Assembly (NCBI GenBank): GCA_002914805.1 | Contig: JXTB01000032.1 | Span: forward strand, 789,363-853,362 | Reading direction: 5' to 3' | Length of the DNA: 64,000 bases | Source of the DNA: Parasponia andersonii | Lineage: Eukaryota; Streptophyta; Magnoliopsida; Rosales; Cannabaceae | In this document: in pieces, positions 21,596 through 35,454 of the stretch | Numbering within the stretch: position 1 is the first letter of the stretch | Layout: every line of letters begins with the position of its first letter | Notes under the pieces: generated by a model | The model's input: the letters and a program-made list of their open reading frames with translations, nothing else | The model's database searches: none | Told to the model about the DNA's origin: nothing | Translations under genes and position numbers: made by a program

Positions 21596-23130
21596 TTATA
21601 GCTTAAGGAACACAAACTCTTCAATGGCAGGAACTTGTCCTATTTTCTTAAGTGTCTCCTTATTTGGCTCTTCATCTACACCAATTGCCATGATAGCCTT
21701 TCTCCTTTGAGCAGTTCTTCCCACACTCATAAAGCTCACATTCACATTTTGCTGTGCAAGTATGTTCCCAACTTGGCCAATCATGCCCGGTTGGTCCACT
21801 TGTCTACACAAAATGAGGTTCCCTTCAAGGCTCACATCCACACCGAAACCTCCCACATACCTCAAGTAAGGCACCCCATATTTGACCTTCCCTTCAATGC
21901 TTATTTCTCCACTCTCCCCCACTGAGCTTGCAAACCTAGACTCGACGCCGGATATTTGTACCTGAATCGAGTCAACTGGGAACTCGGGCGACGAGTCAAC
22001 CCTCACTCGCTCCTCGCTGATTCGGAGGCCTTTTTGTTTTGCAGTGTAATCTGCATTGACCAGATTGATGATAGAGGAAGATATGGGCTCTATGATGCCT
22101 TTTGTGATCATGGCCCGGAGAAGTCTAGTGTCAAAGTCATCTGGGTCTCGAGCTGTTTTGTAGACCACCCTCACGGATTTGATTCCGGTTCCTCCTGCTA
22201 CCAATTGCATTGCCAACTTACCTAGCTTCTCGGCCAGAGCAACATATGGAGCCAACTCAGATAGAACCTGAGAACATGACTTGTATGTGTAAGTATTTAT
22301 GTTTCATCTAAGAACCATTAGATTTAAAGTTATGTAGTGTCTATCATTATTCTTGTAGAAAATGACCTGCCAAGTAATAATGTTGTGTGTACTGCCAGCT
22401 GTGATGAACAATATGCATATGACAGTGTCAGACCCGAACAATGACATTTGGTGCACATAATATGGATGTAGTATTCATAGGTTGACACACATTCTAAAAT
22501 CATCACAAATGTTGGCTATAAATTTCTTTAATTTTTCACCTTGAAATTCTTCTTGTAAAACCAGTTGACCTTCTGATTTTTAAAATTGTTACTCAAAGGT
22601 AAGAAAAACCAGTATAAAATGGGGTCCATTCTTCATATAAAGAAGTACCTAAAAGGATCCTGAAGAGAGAGGGGAAACAACATTTAAACGAAGAGCATCG
22701 ACCATATGTTTACCTCAGGGGGAACCATTGGTGCATTGACAGCAGTTGCAGAAAGTTCACCCTTTAAAGCTCCGACTACAGCTTCTGCTATTTCTATGGC
22801 TACACCTTCCTGAAATATATGCATATCATTATTGGTATAGGACTACTGATTGGACTTTTTCTAGATCAGCAACCTATTTTTCAAGCGATTAGTGAAAATG
22901 TAATCACGAGTTTAGCCCGATTGATAACCATACTCACTTTTAATATTGAAATTTAAAGTCCCCTATCTTAGGGGAAAAAAAATTATCAATGAAAAATGAA
23001 ACCTGTGCTTCTTTAGTGCTAGCTCCGAGGTGAGGTGTGACAATGACATTCTCATGTTGAACTAGCTTGCTGTCTTGCGGTGGAGGCTCCACTGTGAACA
23101 CATCAAGCGCTGCCTGTTTACACAGTAATT

Positions 23131-23175
<45 letters not shown>

Positions 23176-26100
23176 TGAATTGGTATTCTATTATTCCCTC
23201 GTTTAAATGAAACTTGAAATGAAATTTGATAAGAGTGATCATTATGTGATCATAAAAACTGACATTCCCATTTCCTATTATCGTTTTAGACATTTTACTT
23301 TCCTTTGTTGTTCTTTGTGTCTACATATAACAAACAATTGATCCCACCAACTTCTTGTTATCCACCTTATTTGGAATAACAATAATTAAGGACTTATTTG
23401 ACAATATTTTATGTTTTTCTATTCTTAAAAGTGAAATAAAGTGCGAGTTCAAAATGGGATTATCATGGGAAGGACATTGTAGTTAGGTAGCTTAACTTCG
23501 ACTACTTTGTTTTATCGAAGGGAAAAAGCGGTCATATGATCTAAACATTCATTTAGGAATGTAATTTTCCAATATCATTTTAATTTTCACCTTATCCAAC
23601 TCCACATTCATTCGAACGTACAATGGTTTTAAAATTTACAAATGGTTGGCAGAGTTGTTCGACAAAAACAGATTCCGTACTCAAAACGACATGATTAGAT
23701 TAAAATAAACGACAACATTCTCTTTTCTCTATTAAGGAATCACAAGAGGGTAGAAAGACACATATAGATGTACGTACCTGAGCAACAACTCCACTATCAA
23801 GGGCTCTAACCAAAGCATCTTCGTCAATAACTCCACCCCTGGCAACATTAACAATCCGTACACCCTTCTTCATTTTCGAAAACGTTTCGTCGTTGAAGAG
23901 CTTCGAGGTGGCAGGAGTGAGAGGCATGTGGAGCGAGACGAAGTCCGCGGTGGAAATGGCCTGCTCAAACGACACCAAATCGACCCCGACGCCACGGGCT
24001 CTGTCAGCAGCCGCGTAGGGATCGTGCGCAATCACATGCATTCCTAGCCCTTTCGCACGCCTAGCCACCTCCGATCCAACTTTGCCAAACCCCATAACTG
24101 CTAATGTCTTTCCCACCAGTGACACTCCTACGTACTTGTTTCTTTGCCATTTTCCTGCACAAACCAAAAATTTAAAATTTTCTTCACTTGGTTGACTTAA
24201 GGGAGATAGATATAGACAAAATTGTTTTGCATAATCCGAGCATGACAAATTCACGAACCTGAGTATTAGTTTTGTTGACATACGCAGAAATTCAATAATA
24301 TAGGTTGTACCAAAATAATTGGCAACAATTAGAGTTTAACGTGTAGATTGTTTTTCCGAATCATAATATATAGAATATAGTAGTGCTCACTTAATTTGGA
24401 TTAATGAAATTGCTGACATATATTCTAAAATTCATCCATGTATTTGGTGCTTAAATCTTGCAAATAACAATAAATGATACACAAGTTATAGGTTTAACGT
24501 GACAAGTGAACTGTCAACGCCCTTGGTCAAAAGTTAATAAATATATTCTTTATTACCTTTCATTGAATAATAACAAAGATACTTCTTTAGATCAATATAT
24601 AGGATCTAACAAAAGTTGTATCGTTTTAGTATAAAATGTTTTTCTTCTTCTAGGCATGAGTTGGAAAAAAGCTGCCTTTTCTTTAGGGATTACATTTTTA
24701 TATCTTACGTTTTTAAGCCTTTATTTAATTTATATTTTATGATTTGATTATTATCACCATCAAAATACAGAATTAAAATTTGAATCGATTTTATATGTCA
24801 AACACCAATTTTAATCATTGAGTTTACTAAAATATTCTTTTAAAATTTAAAGATATATATTTTAAAAATAATTTAAAATTTTAAACTAATTAAAATTAAT
24901 AAATAAATTTATATTTAAAAACAAATTAAAAATGCAACCTAGTCTTTTCTAATATCTATTAACTAAGCTTTAAATTTTTATTATTTTTAAATAAATATCT
25001 TAAAGTTTAAAAAGGTATTTTTACCTTTTTAGTAAATATATGTCCAAATTTGTGTTCGACTAATAGAGAATATAAATTTGTTGAAAGTATAAATCTAAAA
25101 ATTTAATGTTGATAATAAATAAGATATAAACTAAACAAACAACCCAATACAATATATAAAATGTAATTTATACCTTTTTATTATGTGACGTTTACTTTTA
25201 ATGATCCAAAAGATAAGTAACTTGAAACAACAAGAGTGTTAAGGTCAAACAGCTACCAATCTCATTAGAATCTCATTGGTGGAGCTCACATGAGTTCCAC
25301 GTCTATAGGACCACCCTAATAGCCGATTAAGATCCGTTTAATGGTAGAATTTCTTTTGTGCAAGCAACTTAAACGACCTAACCCAAAAATAAATAAATAA
25401 GTTCATAAATGCTTTTTTTTCCCCTAATTTCTTCTAGTATGTTGTATTAATGAGTATTGCTCGAATATTCAGCATTGTATAGATATGCTTTGAATCTAGC
25501 CAATATCTACCAAAACAAAATATTAGGTAGATCTCTAAGACTCAAACGTGATGTTGATTCTTTGTTTCCCATTTCCACAATAATTAATGAGCAACTTGCA
25601 TATACTTTATAATCAAAAAGATTGAGGTTTTACCAAAAAGCCAATGGTCAAACCCATATTAATAGGAAGCAAAGGGTAGTAGGGTACACATATGCATGTG
25701 ATAAAATAGCTTATGGTCATATTCCAAATAATCTAATATTGGCTTTTTTTTTCACTTTTTTTTTTTTTTGGCAGGAAATAAAATCGAGACTATCACTATG
25801 GCACTATGTGCAGCAGCTTCTTGGGAAATATAGGCTATATGAATATTTATATATATATATATACCTATAAAATATGTTCATGTCGTTTAGTGTATGTGTC
25901 GATGCAAAAGCATCAAAGACACTTCCGCTAGGGACAGCGACACATCACATTATTTAAGCCTACCTACTTTTAGTCTTTTTAGTTAGAAACGTCAGAGTTC
26001 ACACCTAACTTTACATTTTTTTTTTAATTTTTTGGGTGGGTGGGGTCATTCCCTATAAGAAAGGAGAGCCGCAAATCGGCCCCACTAGCTATGGCGGACT

Positions 26101-28089
26101 GAGACGTTTATGCACTAGCAAATACCCTTTTGATATTTCTCGTCTTGAAGCAATTGAGCAAAAAAAGAAAAAATTAATTCCTATTTCTCTTTTTTTTTTT
26201 TTGAAGCAATATTTCTAATATTATTTTTTCTCTTTGTTTTCCAAGTTGAACTCATAACATTATTTGATACTTTTTTAAAAACTTTTTGGGTAAAATGTTA
26301 TAGTTAGATCGAGAAATGACATGTTTAGTGGATCTAAAGTCTAAACTAATTATTATCTTATGGCAATAAGATTCACTCAGTAGTACCACAAAGATATATG
26401 TATACCCACTAAATGACAACTTTGGTAATCTATTTTAAATAGACATAGGGTTTGAAAATTGAATACAGCAAAGAAAAAAAAAAAAAAAAGGACACCCTTT
26501 GAATTAGTATATTTTGGCCTTTTTTTTTTTAGGAATATATTTTGGTCTTTTAATACCATTAGGCTATAGCTTTTTTTTTTTAAAGGACCATTAGGCTATA
26601 GCTACTTACCAACAAATATATAGATTCCTTAACCATGAATTTTGGAGTCAAATTAAAAACTTCAGAAAGTATCTTGTTATATTCCAATATAAAAAATTTT
26701 AATACCATTAGGCTATAGCTTTTTTTTTTTAAAGGACCATTAGGCTATAGCTACTTACCAACAAATATATAGATTCCTTAACCATGAATTTTGGAGTCAA
26801 ATTAAAAACTTCAGAAAGTATCTTGTTATATTCCAATATAAAAAAGAAAAAGTCTCTTGGGATTATGTGTCTGAAAATTTGGGTCAGATCTTGCATTGGC
26901 TGCGTGCGTGTATTTTGTGAATTAAAAATAAATAAATATATAAATATATTTTGTAAATATAACAATAAAACGGCAAAAAAAAAAAAAAAACATTTCTTCC
27001 AATAAAAAATAAAATTAAAAAAAAAAACAACCGAAATTGCTTTCTAGACAGAGATTTACTTTCTCGCACGAAGACGCGCACCCTTGGATCTCTAATGGAT
27101 TTCCCGAGAATAAAACAAGTTAATTAATTAGAAACTCCAAAAATGCATAAGATCCGATCTACGAATTTACTAATGCTAATTATGCCAAACAACAAATTCA
27201 GCTACCAATACCATTTTCCTCAAACAATTTTTTTAAATAAATAATTTGACACTATTTGTACGTAGAGAATTCTTTTGTTGAACATTAGTGTTTTTCTTTA
27301 AAAAAAAATAATAATAATAACTCTCATCGTTACCGACTAATTTTATAGTATCCACTATTATTAAATTATCACAACCCGTCAATAAAAAAAACAAATAAAT
27401 AAAGGAATAAGAATCTTACCGGCTTTAATCGACGCATCTGCCTGCGCAACGTTCCGCGCCATTGCGGCCAGCAGCGCAATCCCATGCTCGGCGGCCGCGA
27501 CGGTGTTGGCGGTGGGAGCATTAACAACCAAACACCCGAACTCCGTCGCCGCCGTCAGATCCACGTTGTCAATACCAACACCGGCCCTACCAACCACCTT
27601 CAACCGCCCGTTGGCGGCCTCGAACACCTGCCGCGTCACCTTGGTCCCGCTCCTCACGATCAACGCGTCGCATGCCGAGATCTTGGCGCAAAGATCGTCC
27701 GGCGACATGTCGTACACGCACTCCACGTGGCCAAACTCGCGCAGAACTTGGAGACCGGCTTCTCCGAGTTTCTCGGAGACCATGATGGTTGGCCTCGAGA
27801 TAGGGGAAAGAACGTCATCTGGCCACGAGTTCTTGTCTATTGTTGTCGTTTTTGTAGTTGTTGTTATCGTTTTGAGGGCGCTTTTGATGGCATTAAGAGA
27901 ATAATTGGCATGATTGATAGAATGTTGTTGTTGATGGTGATTTTGCTTCAAGGAACTGACTAATGGTTTTGATGTGTTGTGGAGGAAAGAGAGAGCAGAG
28001 GGTTTTGATAATTTTGGTGATTGTGAAGATTGGGAGATGAATATTGAGGAAGAGGAGAAGATCTTGTGTTTGGTGGAAGAGGAAGCCAT
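21596..28089 (-). CDS. PGDH: D-3-phosphoglycerate dehydrogenase, chloroplastic
   Basis: It catalyses oxidation of 3-phosphoglycerate with NAD+, the first step of the plastid phosphorylated serine pathway. Coding exons are 28089-27420, 24154-23778, 23113-23003, 22809-22714 and 22267-21596, all with GT-AG borders and consistent phases, giving 641 residues. The first roughly 90 residues are rich in Ser, Thr, His and Gln and look like a transit peptide. Then come the substrate-domain start ([15 protein letters not shown]), the Rossmann motif GFGKVG (245-250) with Asp268 as the likely NAD-selecting acidic residue, and the catalytic set Arg329 (NVARGG), Glu358 (VEPP) and His377 (PHLGAST). The last exon encodes an ASB-like domain and a C-terminal ACT domain (about 575-641), the form with a possible serine or amino-acid effector site. 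Length fits plant PGDHs. Which Arabidopsis paralogue it matches cannot be told. Intron 1 is 3.27 kb and holds a 149-bp duplication. Confidence 0.96.
23131..23172. repeat. (AT)n microsatellite in PGDH intron 2
   Basis: An uninterrupted AT dinucleotide run of about 40 bp, 18 bp from the exon 3 acceptor, in the intron between coding exons 2 and 3. Confidence 0.9.
26552..26845. repeat. Perfect 149-bp tandem duplication in PGDH intron 1
   Basis: The unit starting AATACCATTAGGCTATAGC at 26552 repeats from 26701. As read, the copies are identical, including the T11 run and the end ATTCCAATATAAAAAA. Each unit itself contains ACCATTAGGCTATAGC twice. Identity implies a very recent duplication or an assembly artefact. 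Confidence 0.85.
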
Positions 28090-28175
28090 GGAAGATTAAT
28101 ATTTAGATCTTTAGTTAATTCTTCCCCCTTTTTTTTCTTCTCTGTATAGGGAACATGAAGAAGAAGAAGAAGAGT

Positions 28176-28192
28176 AAAATTAGTATATATAA
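28176..28192 (-). promoter_or_regulatory. Candidate TATA box of PGDH
   Basis: TTATATATACTAA on the minus strand lies about 95 bp upstream of the ATG, a plausible distance for a short leader. AT-rich surroundings make chance matches likely. Confidence 0.35.
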
Positions 28193-31100
28193 GAATAGAA
28201 GTTCTAATATAGTCCCAAGTATATATGCACATGCTATTAATTAAAATTAAGACATACAACCATAAGTTACTGTATCTAAAAATAGACAATATCCTTTTCT
28301 TCAAGACAAGAAAAAAATAGACCATATTTTTTAATTTTTTTTTCTTTTTTTGGGTGTCTGGATAGTTTTAGAATTTTTTACAGCCTTGCGTTATGCATGC
28401 ATCTAGCCTATTAAGAAGGAAGATGCATGGATTTAATTTCTTGTCCTTTTCTGTGCCCTATTTCCTATAAATGCAAATATATATATCCTTAGAGAAGACA
28501 TAACTCCCATACACACACATATTGACATATCTAAACATAGTTACTAACTTAGCATTTCCTAGGTGTAATCACAGTAAAAATAAATATATAAAATTATTCA
28601 AAATACAAGTTAACCTAAAATAATTTATAGTCTTTATAAGTTTGCAAATGTAGGCAATGATATTGTCGCCAAATTGTGGGAAAAACTTTGTAATTTTTTA
28701 TAGGAGGATGTATATGATATCATAAAAGGCATTCATTATAATCAAGTTGTGGAGCTTCAGCCATCTGCAACTTGGTCAATATCTTTCACTGTGGACCAAC
28801 CACTTAAGCACTTCTTCTTTTTGTGGGTCCGAGTCCTCACTGAGATTTTTTATCAGTGGATGATCAAGGCCTCGTAAATAGGAGAACATAAATATATTAT
28901 ATAATTCTGAGATTAAAGTGCACCTTTTTTTTTTTCAGTACAAGAAGAAAATTTTTATTTCTAATTTTTTATATACAGAATAAAGGCACTAGATTATAAA
29001 ACTACGCAATCATTCATTCGGACAATAATGGATGAATTGTATTTTTTTAGGTTTTATAAATAAATTAAAGAAGGGTGGAAGGACATATAAGTAGAGAGTT
29101 AACTTCGTTTATGATCACTAACAACGTCATCAAAAATTTCTCTCTTAAAGTATAATACAAAAATTTCATTCATCTATTTAGTGTCTAATCCGTTTCTCAT
29201 AGTAATTATAGGCTATAGCAAATATACTATCTCTAATAGTAGTTGCAATAGATAAAATTAGTGACAATGTAATTAGAGGATAGTTTGATACGACTGTGTT
29301 GTACCGACAGTTCTGTTATATTTTTGTCATAGTTATGAGAGAAAATAGTTCAGGTATTTAGTAAATTTAATTTATATAATTATTGTACTGTTTAATAGTA
29401 ATATCTAGTACTTAATAAACTATAAATTATGTATGTTATAAAATATTATTTTAAATAAATTATATTATAGTAGCAGAATCAGTTTTAAAAATAATTAATT
29501 TTTATATTATTTCTCAAATTTTCTTTAAAATAACGTTTTTATAACAACTTCTAAAATCTATGGATCATAAAACAGTAACTTACTAAACGCTCCTCTAATA
29601 TTTAAAACCTATAATCGGAATCTAGAAGTAATTACAAATGGTACATTAATGGATTCACATTGGATTCACATTTTCTTTCTTATTTGATCCTTTTTCTTTT
29701 TTATTTTTGCAACCTCTCCTTGTCTTTCAATTCCATAAACTCCTTATTTAAGGGCATAAATTAATAATGAAGTTGATCATCCTGGGTCATTCGTCTATTG
29801 TAGAAAACTCAGCCAAATGGATTAACTTTTGAATTGTGATCAAAAGCAATATACAATTAATAATCTATCTGGATATAAACATGCCACAAAGATAATCACC
29901 TCAGTATTTAATCATTGTTTACATATTTTGTCCAAAGATGTATTATTCAAAATATACTGATTCTTTCTCGAATAGTGCCTTTGTCAATACGTTCCTAACT
30001 CTTACTTCTCGTATAGAATATGAACCTGATAGTATATAACTTAATTCCATAAACTCTAGGTAGTTTTTGCTTCACATCTTTGTTTAGAACTTGTCCGTTA
30101 TACACAACAATTTCAAAGACTTAATATATAGATGAAAACATGGTAATCAAACTCATTAAAATACTATAGCCAGCCACACCAATTTCAACCCGTTTAAGGA
30201 AAATATTTTAGTTTGGGCTTCTTTTACATAAAATTTCATCATTAAGTTTGAAGGGCTTCAACAATATGATGTCATAATGCTTCAATTAGGTTTGAAAGAG
30301 CATGCGATATACTAGTAAACAACCTTAACAGTGATGCGATTCAAAATTATTTTTTTTTTGGGTCACATATAGCTAGTAAGATTTAAATATTGAAACAGAT
30401 GACAAAAACAACAAACGTAAAAAGCACATATGTGTTCCGTTAGAATGTGTTTTGAAACTGTTAAATACTTGCATCATCATAACTTTGTCCTCGTGTTCTA
30501 GGCATGCTTAGTCCATATCCTAAAAATAAGCTATCAATCGAGAGATCTATAGTACTAGCTAGTAACATGTGCAATACAAACGTTTTAAACATGCGCCCAT
30601 ATGTTGTTCTTTGATATGCAAAGAAATACCATGAAACTAGCTATCAACTAGAATAGAAAATAATGCATCTTTCAACGTCCTTTCTTGAAAACATTAATAA
30701 TTTAAACCATAGTAGTATTGTGCGATTAGAAATTTGCAACAAAATTGCAACCTATTATTCACCAGGTTTTCCCGGAAATGTGCAACCAAATTTCCTGAAT
30801 CGAAACAATATGAGATCCACATTTCAAGAGCCATGAAAATCAAAGATAATATTTTAGAATATTTCATTTCCTAGAGGTAGATTTTTATATATTTGATATA
30901 TTTTCATAATCTTTTAGGCCAAAAACTAGCAGGTCCAATTCAGTTAGATACTAGATTGGATTAGATCGGTTCAATTAATTCTTTATGCACTTGTGGATCG
31001 GTTTGTTTCGCAAAATGCACATCTAATCTTAAATTGGATAGATGATGGATAGACAAAAATACTTATGGACCTATGAATATCCCTAAATAAGAATGTAAGA

Positions 31101-31337
31101 AAACCTATATTAAATATTTATAATTTAAAGACTTTATTCACTCACTGATAACTTTTTTTCCGCTGTTCAAAATCTCAAATTGAAATGAAATCCAATTAAG
31201 AACAAAAAATAATAGAATTAGGGATGGTCGCTGTGTGATTTGGCAGTGAATTAGTAAAAGAATTCACCAATCCACAAATCGGATTAAAAGACTACTTAAT
31301 CACGTATTTAGATTTATAGAGTTAAATGCACCACACC

Positions 31338-31391
<54 letters not shown>

Positions 31392-32445
31392 TTGTGGTGC
31401 GGTTAAATCTCATAAAATAAGTAGATAAAACTTATTTGTTACATTTTAAAAAAAAAACAATAAACATAAAGTACATAAATAGACAAAATATTTAAAATTT
31501 ATGTAATTACGTACATGAGGTTGAGTGCATGATAGTTGTCAAATAAATATATATCCTATTATATAAAAAAAAATTAGTTAAAAATTTACATATAGTGCAG
31601 TGTGTCTAACATTGTTTGACAAACCGCACTGCACCACATAGTAGAGGCAAAGAGAATCCAAACGCACACCACAAAGAAAATTACATAAAGTACACATGGT
31701 TGAGCGCATGCTCGAGCTCATATAAATATCCTATTAAAGTTTGACATCACAAAATTTACTAAAGTATTTAAAAATTAAATTAAATTTATATGTAATGTAG
31801 AGCGTTAGGCGACTCAATGATTAAGTTGAACGCCCCTAAACTAAATCATCTTCATTCATTTTTCCTTTTCTTCTCTTTGCTTTTTTTTTGGGGGGTGTTT
31901 GGGGGGGAGGGGAGAATAACTGATCAAACGAACTAATTCTCTCAAAAGTACTAAACAAGGTAAAAATCAGCAAAGTACAGCTAATAAAAGAAATAATAAA
32001 AAAACAAAAATAGAAAGGAATCAGTGGAGACGGTAATTCCAACTTTATTTCATTCCTTTTCTGATTATCTTAATCTAGAGTGCTAAGATATCAGTCAGTC
32101 AAAATTATTGAAAGGAAAAGAAAGACATAATTAAAGCTAGTTTTAATTACATGACTTTTTTTTCAACGAAGTTAAAATTTCGAGTTAAATGTTAATGTAT
32201 TTGGAGTACAGTATTCATTTACAATTACATCATCCGAATTTTCTATCCTCAAAGAATAAACGAATCAAGTAAATCAAAAACGAACCAACCAAACCAAAAG
32301 GGCATTCTACCAAGAGAAACCATCTACTACTCTTCTACTACAAAAGTACTCAGCTGAGGAAAACTCAAAACAAAAGCAGAAGGAAAAAAAAAAAACCAGC
32401 AAGAAACTGACTCAGGTTCTTTTAGCTCTATGGAGAATAAATTGA
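28193..32445. other. Intergenic region between PGDH and the GMC gene
   Basis: No gene is supported. It is AT-rich, with (TA)n at 31344-31388. Near 31500-31740 there is a loose duplication (GTACATGAGGTTGAGTGCATG against GTACACATGGTTGAGCGCATG). GCACCACACCAC and GTGGTGCGG bracket the (TA)n run, a possible small inverted-repeat element. The proximal part of the PGDH promoter and the GMC-gene 3' UTR must lie at its two ends. Confidence 0.6.
31344..31388. repeat. (TA)n microsatellite
   Basis: About 45 bp of alternating T and A. Confidence 0.9.
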
Positions 32446-34341
32446 TCACTTATTTCTCATTCTTTCTCGGATTATCTTCAAACCAACATATCTGCCAAGG
32501 GAAAACCAAGCACAAATTTGAGTCAAGCCTCTTGATTTTCATGACATTGAGCTAAAAAAACTCACATAAAGGAGAGAGACCGTGTCTTACCGTCCAAGCA
32601 TCATAACGGTAGCTTGAGGATTTGTCCCTGGCGAAAGAACAAACGTCGAACCATCCACGATTCGCAGCGAATTGATGCCGAAAACTCGATGATCAGCATC
32701 AACCACCTTCCCAACTAAGCATCCGCCATGGTAGTGCCATATGGTGCTAACTGTCCTGCGGCAGAAATCCGCCATGACCTCATAGTTGGACTGATCCACG
32801 GGCAATGCAGGCCCTATGAATCGAAAATCCCGATTCCCAAGGCCATCCCGGAACTTGAACTCGTCCATGGAGCTACTCCTGAGCAAATCTCCAATCGAAC
32901 GAGTCCCATTCACACACTTCTCCATGTCCACAGGGTTGTGGAAGTAGTTGAACCGAATAATGGGGCTGACTCTAACATCCGTCGAAGCCAGCGAGAACGA
33001 ACCTATCGAAAGAGGCCCGTTGATCTTCGCCATGAGGGTAGCTACCGTGAGGTAGAGAGGCGAAGAGGGTGTCCGGATGAAGACGGTGCGAGCCGGGGCA
33101 GCAAAGGGGATGACATTGGAGGCTGCTTCAATGTAAGCCCCTGATGGAGTAATTCCCACCACTTGAATCAGTGACTGTTCCAAAGGCATAGGAGGCACAA
33201 TTGAGATACTATTCCTAGGATTGTCATAGAAGAACTTCCCAACATAAGGAAGATCATGTGCAACCGGGATTCTCCAAGAGGAGAGATAGCCTCTTGGACC
33301 AATTCCACTCAACAAAAGCAGCTGAGGACTCCCAATTGCCCCAGCAGACACCAACACCTCCCCATTCCCCCTCACCATTGCATTGTGACACCTCCCTCTC
33401 CTGTCCCGGAACATGACTCCGGTCGCCGATTTCCGTGACCCCGGATAAGTATTCGAGGCCAGGAGAATCTTCTCCACACTTGCATACACAACAACCTTGA
33501 GATTACTCAGTCTTGCATAGAACAAAAGGTCAGCAGCACTATGTCTCCTCCCGAAGCTATCAAATATGGAACCACCAACCTTGGTCCCCAACAAGTGGTC
33601 CAAACTAAACCCGTTATAGGGATTGACACCTACCTCTTGTAACCCATCTCTGACCCCCAATTGCCAAGTCTTGAGCTCTGGCCTGAACACGATTTTCCTC
33701 TCCACCCACTCGAAGGAATCGTTGACCATCTTCCTATCCCAGTCAACGCCCGATTTTTGGTAGAACTCTTCCTCTGCTCGGCTGTAGAACCCGGCGTTTA
33801 TGGCGCTGCTCCCGCCAAGAACGCGGCCCCGGGCGTTCGGGACGCCGTCCTCGGAAGTGAAGACCTGCGCGGGAGAGTCGTACGCGTCGGCGTCCGCTAG
33901 TGTGGTCAAGAAGCCCTCTTGGAACATCACGTTCCGGTCCCCGTAGGGGGGCCCCCCGCGCTCCAGGACGAGCACGCGGAAGGCATGTGACAGGGTCGCG
34001 GCCAATGGGCACCCGGCCGTACCGCCGCCGACGACGATGTAGTCGAAGTAGTCCTCGGATGGGAACTGGGTCGCGTTGAGCACGAAACTGCGGTAATTGG
34101 CCTCTGCCCATTTGATTTCAAGTCAAAATAACACTCACCCAGATGACAAATGTTTGATTTTTCATTTTTTTCCCACGGTTTCTCGAGAAACAAACAGAGA
34201 AGAAGAAAAGTGTTTTGAGTGAGAAAATGAGTTACCTAGACGGGGGATTTGTTGTGTGGAGGCGGGAGAGACGATGGTAGCGAAGAACGTGAGCAAGAAG
34301 AAGAGCCAATGTTGTAAGGAAAAGCCAGTGAATCTTCTCAT
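32446..34341 (-). CDS. HOTHEAD-like GMC-family FAD oxidoreductase
   Basis: A secreted flavoprotein of the GMC family, in the plant group that includes HOTHEAD and mandelonitrile-lyase-like proteins. HOTHEAD acts in cuticular lipid formation; the substrate here is unknown. Exons are 34341-34236, 34103-32591 and 32491-32446, phases consistent, 554 residues. Exon 1 encodes a signal peptide (MRRFTGFSLQHWLFFLLTFF), cleaved probably near ASTQQ. The dinucleotide-binding motif GGGTAG is at 61-66, with ERGG after it. GMC signatures follow: GRVLGGSSAINAGF and GAIGSPQLLLLSGIG. HYHGG (492-496) and NPQAT (530-534) supply the usual active-site His and Asn. An Arg codon is split across the last intron; the final exon adds YVGLKIIRERMRNK. 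The start was chosen because this frame gives the signal peptide and joins exon 2 in phase. Most of the protein is in one 1.5-kb exon. Similarity alone does not decide between oxidoreductase and lyase. Confidence 0.94.
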
Positions 34342-34489
34342 TATAGAGTTTTCTTGGTGGTTCTTGGAGTAACGGTAAATTTTCTTGGTGTTTTTTGTTT
34401 GGAGGGAAAGAAAATGAGATCAGGAAAACCATAGGTTGAAGTGGTGAAATTCAAATAAACAAAAAAAACATAGAAAAAACATAGACGAG

Positions 34490-34855
34490 GCCGAGGTTCG
34501 TTAGTTTTATCAGTTTGGCAGAGAGGAAAGAAAATAGGTAGGAAGGAGAGGAAAATATTTTCTCTCGATATTTGATATTTGGTACATAATGTGGAAAAAT
34601 AATTATTATATTTTAAAATGAATATTTTGTTATTTTTATTAAAATTCTAAAAATGGTATACAAAATTTGGTAAATTTATTTTAAAATATGAGTAAAATAT
34701 TTTTTTTCTAATTTTCTTTATAAAAAAAATTTAAATAGATCACATCACTTTTTTTTTTCCCTACCAACCAAGTAAAATATTTATTTCTCTCCACTTTTTC
34801 ATTAAAATTTTTCTTTTCTCTCCTTATTTTTCTTCCTACCAAACATAGCAATTCA
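34490..34855. mobile_element. MITE-like element of the CTATGTTTGGTAG type
   Basis: The right end TTCTTCCTACCAAACATAGC and the left purine-rich GGAAAGAAAATAGGTAGGAAGG are roughly complementary; the interior is AT-rich and non-coding. It lies just upstream of the GMC-family gene. Left boundary approximate. Confidence 0.45.
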
Positions 34856-35454
34856 TCTAAAATCAAACTTTTACTAATCCTCAACCCACCTGGCTATTAT
34901 TAAATAACATTTATTTTACTTGATTTAATTACATCATTACCCTGAACTAAAAAGCCAAAAAAAATTAACACTACATTTTATTTTTATTTTGTTGAATCAA
35001 TAACACAACTAGTTTCGAACACAACATTTTAAGTTATAAAATTAAGTTAAAACTTTTATTAAAAAAAAAAGTTAAAAACAAAAGGAAAAAAAAAAAAAAA
35101 AAAAAAAGAAGAAAAGAAAGGACAAAGAAAAACGAAAATAAAATAGTAGTTTTCATTTTTAATAAAGGACGAAGGCATAATTTTGAAACAAGTATTAAAA
35201 TCAACTACCAAACGTTGATGTACTTCGAGTTGTGTTCCTTTTTCTTTGTTTTTGTTCTCCTAAAGAAGAAAAAATAACAACGGTCCTAAAACTATCTCGA
35301 GTATTTTGCATTTTCATTTTGCTAAAAGTGTTGAACATATTTAGTAAAACATACACACAGTAGTTTACATTTCTAACAACATCACCCATACCATATGGTA
35401 AAATAATTTATAAATCAAGGTAGTTTGACGTGAATATTTCCTTAAAAAGTTGTT
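34856..35454. other. Intergenic, nothing recognised
   Basis: AT-rich, with a poly-A/AG run near 35083-35115. No coding or RNA feature is seen. Confidence 0.5.

Noticed and set aside
27484-27963. 159- and 133-codon plus-strand ORFs opposite PGDH exon 1
   Set aside because: Antisense shadows of a GC-rich exon with a strong, family-matching minus-strand frame.
32728-33144. 138-codon plus-strand ORF opposite the GMC gene
   Set aside because: Antisense shadow; the opposite frame carries all GMC motifs.
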